Below, in pieces: positions 5,888-7,505 of a stretch of 7,505 nt of DNA. The stretch is from SIG350 sp964520895 (lineage in GTDB: Bacteria > Bacillota > Clostridia > TANB77 > SIG350). The DNA is taken from contig CAZFOR010000054.1 in the NCBI GenBank assembly GCA_964520895.1, forward strand, positions 1 through 7,505, read 5' to 3'. Position 1 is the first letter of the stretch. Each line of letters starts with the position of its first letter. The position numbers and the translations under genes are program-made. The notes below the pieces were generated by a model, which saw nothing but the letters and a program-made list of their open reading frames with translations, ran no database searches and was not told the DNA's origin.

Positions 5888-5926
5888 TTTGTCTAAATTA
5901 ATTTATATATACAAAAAACTCTTGCT

Positions 5927-7153
5927 TTATTTCATATATTTTATTTCAAATATACTTCCTTTATTAATCTGTGAATCAACTTTTATATACCCATTATCTT
6001 TTTCAATAATAGTTTTAGCTAGTGATAAACCAATTCCTATACTTGTATCACTAGATGTTTTGGATTTATAGAATCTTTTAAATATATATTTTAAATCATT
6101 TTTATCAATTCCTTGTCCTTCATCAATTATACGTATTTTCAAAAACAAGCTAGAATCTTCAATTTTAATATATATCTTTGAGTTTTCATTACTATGTTCA
6201 ATTGAATTTTTAACAATATTAGTTAGTGCTTCTAGTTCCCATTTATAGTCTGCATTAAAAAATGTATTATCAGGTATTTCTGATATTATTTCAATATTTT
6301 TTATGTCTAATAATATAGATAAATTATCAATTACATTATTAATTAAATCTTTTACATTAATTGTTTCTTTATTTAATTTAGTAGCACCTGCATCTAATTT
6401 TGCAAGTTTAAGTAATGTTATAACAAGTGAATTTATCCAGTCAATTTGTTTACTTATTTCTCGTATAAAATCTGATTTTGTTTCTTCATCCATATCAGGA
6501 TTTTCATTTATATTATCTATCATTATTTGTATAGAAGTAAGTGGTGTTTTTAATTGATGTGATATATCTTCTAGGGAATTTTGTAATTGTATTTTTTCAT
6601 TTTCACTATTTTGTGCAGTTTCTTTTAATAATATAGTAGTTTTATATAATTCATTTCTAAGTTTTGAAATACTATCTTCTCCATTATCCTTAATATTTAA
6701 TAAATATTCTCCATTATTTATAGCTGTTAAGTATTCATTTATCTGTTTAATTTTTTTATCATTTCTTTTTGTAAACATTATATACACTAAACATGAACAT
6801 AGCCCAAAAAATAGAATAAATATGATGTTTATTAGTAAAAAGCTTGTTTTATTTTTCTTAATTTCGTTTAAATAAGAATTATCTTTACTATACCCATATT
6901 TATCAAAAACATTTTCATCTACATCTTTAAGCTCAATATTTCCATTTACTATTCTAATTATTTCTTCTTCATCAATATTTGGATATTTTTCTATTAACTC
7001 ATTTACTATTCCTTGAATATGATTATTAACTATTTTATTTATCTTGTTATACTCAGCAATTGATATATACAAAAACATTAAAGAAAAAATTATTGATAAT
7101 ATACCAATTAATATTACAATTTTTCTAGTGCCTTCTTTTTTAAATATACTCAT
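5927..7153 (-). CDS. Two-component sensor histidine kinase, VanS/PhoR-like
   Basis: 408 residues. It senses an unknown signal, autophosphorylates on His and passes phosphate to the adjacent regulator. Order of parts: membrane helix 1 (about 11-33); an extracytoplasmic region of about 70 residues (34-103), Lys/Glu/Ile/Asn-rich with no recognised sensor fold; membrane helix 2 (about 104-127); a HAMP-like linker (128-185); the HisKA helix with ISHQLKTPLTSI (197-208) carrying phospho-acceptor His199; and the HATPase domain with N box NIVKNSIEHS (312-321), G1 DEGQG (344-348), F box IFKRFYKS (357-364) and G2 GIGLSLAK (373-380). All catalytic boxes are intact. Its ATG overlaps the regulator's stop by one base (TAATG), with GGGTGG 7 nt upstream. 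The SHQLKTPL type is common beside peptide-antibiotic ABC transporters, but none follows here. No hairpin terminator is visible after the stop. Confidence 0.95.
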   Translation of the reverse strand: MSIFKKEGTRKIVILIGILSIIFSLMFLYISIAEYNKINKIVNNHIQGIVNELIEKYPNIDEEEIIRIVNGNIELKDVDENVFDKYGYSKDNSYLNEIKKNKTSFLLINIIFILFFGLCSCLVYIMFTKRNDKKIKQINEYLTAINNGEYLLNIKDNGEDSISKLRNELYKTTILLKETAQNSENEKIQLQNSLEDISHQLKTPLTSIQIMIDNINENPDMDEETKSDFIREISKQIDWINSLVITLLKLAKLDAGATKLNKETINVKDLINNVIDNLSILLDIKNIEIISEIPDNTFFNADYKWELEALTNIVKNSIEHSNENSKIYIKIEDSSLFLKIRIIDEGQGIDKNDLKYIFKRFYKSKTSSDTSIGIGLSLAKTIIEKDNGYIKVDSQINKGSIFEIKYMK

Positions 7154-7505
7154 TATTCATCCACCCTATATCCCATACCTTTTATTGTTTTTATATTATC
7201 ATGTTCACCTAATTTATTTCTAATTCTTTTAATATATACAGTTAGTGTATTATCATTTACAAAATTACCAGTGTTATCCCAAATTTTATCTAATAACTGG
7301 TCTCTCGTCATTGTTTTATTTATATTACTAAATAATATTACTAATATCTTATATTCTAATGCAGTAAAAACAACCTCTTTATCATCTACATATATTTTAG
7401 TTGAATCTAAATCAATTTTAATTTTTCCACACTTCAAAATATTTCCATTTGCATTTGTTCTTCTCATTACATTATTTATTCTAGATATTAATTCTCTAAT
7501 TCTAA
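7153..7505 (-). CDS. OmpR/PhoB-family response regulator, C-terminal part
   Basis: The frame is open to the window edge, so only the last 116 residues are present; the ATG at 7467 is internal, since the codons before it read RIRELISRINNV, the end of the receiver's last helix and the linker, followed by MRR. The visible part is a complete winged-helix DNA-binding domain: the beta sheet around IKIDLDSTKIYVDDKEV, the ALEYKILVILF helix, MTRDQLLDKIW, the recognition helix NDNTLTVYIKRIRNKLGE, and the wing IKTIKGMGYR. The NDNTLTV form is typical of regulators in BceR/VanR-like subgroups, which often control cell-envelope or antibiotic-response genes; the actual regulon is unknown. It is co-transcribed and probably translationally coupled (TAATG) with the kinase. 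Confidence 0.93.
   Translation of the reverse strand, partial: RIRELISRINNVMRRTNANGNILKCGKIKIDLDSTKIYVDDKEVVFTALEYKILVILFSNINKTMTRDQLLDKIWDNTGNFVNDNTLTVYIKRIRNKLGEHDNIKTIKGMGYRVDE

Noticed and set aside
5889..6557. Plus-strand open frames opposite the histidine kinase
   Set aside because: They lie antisense to conserved kinase boxes and have no motif or convincing ribosome binding site.
1..7505. Mycoplasma-type code (TGA as Trp), considered because of the extreme AT content
   Set aside because: Trp residues in conserved positions use TGG and the PLD-like gene ends cleanly at TGA beside its terminator.
1..7505. CRISPR array, insertion sequence or integrase attachment repeats
   Set aside because: No regularly spaced repeats, no transposase frame, and no second copy of the tRNA 3' end were seen in the window.

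Overview
The window comes from a very AT-rich, low-GC Gram-positive type genome (about a quarter G+C by eye). Evidence for this is the AT-biased codon choice, strong AGGAG-type ribosome binding sites, an OmpR/VanS-type two-component pair, and a bacterial tRNA-Cys with encoded CCA. TGG encodes Trp and TGA is used as a stop, so this is the standard bacterial code and not a mycoplasma-type code. An uncultured gut Firmicute (Clostridia or RF39-like) would fit, but the sequence alone does not fix the taxon.

Layout from left to right. Bases 1-1347 (+) hold the 3' part of a type IV secretion coupling-protein-like ATPase (VirD4/TraG class), the only hint of a conjugative element. It ends at a perfect 16-bp hairpin terminator and converges on a three-gene minus-strand operon: a VOC/bleomycin-resistance-like protein, an aminoglycoside/choline-kinase-fold phosphotransferase, and the tRNA 2-thiouridylase mnmA. 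Both junctions in this operon are 8-nt ATGnnnTAA overlaps, so translation is probably coupled. Its promoter overlaps the divergent promoter of tRNA-Cys(GCA) on the plus strand.

The tRNA ends in an 18-bp perfect hairpin. This also closes a second minus-strand operon running from 5823 down to 3989: a Fic-fold protein whose catalytic His is replaced by Gln, an 82-residue protein resembling the Imm74 immunity family, and a phospholipase-D-fold protein with a degenerate HKD motif and a long Lys-rich tail. This Fic / Imm74-like / pseudo-PLD set is the most unusual part of the window and the best candidate for an undescribed toxin-immunity or defence-like module. That function is inferred from composition and context only.

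Upstream of it, also on the minus strand, lies a two-component system: a sensor histidine kinase overlapping by 1 nt the 3' end of an OmpR-family response regulator cut by the window edge. No ABC transporter, the usual partner of this kind of pair, is visible on the downstream side. There is no CRISPR array, insertion sequence, rRNA or recognisable riboswitch, and no gene-free stretch longer than about 120 bases.
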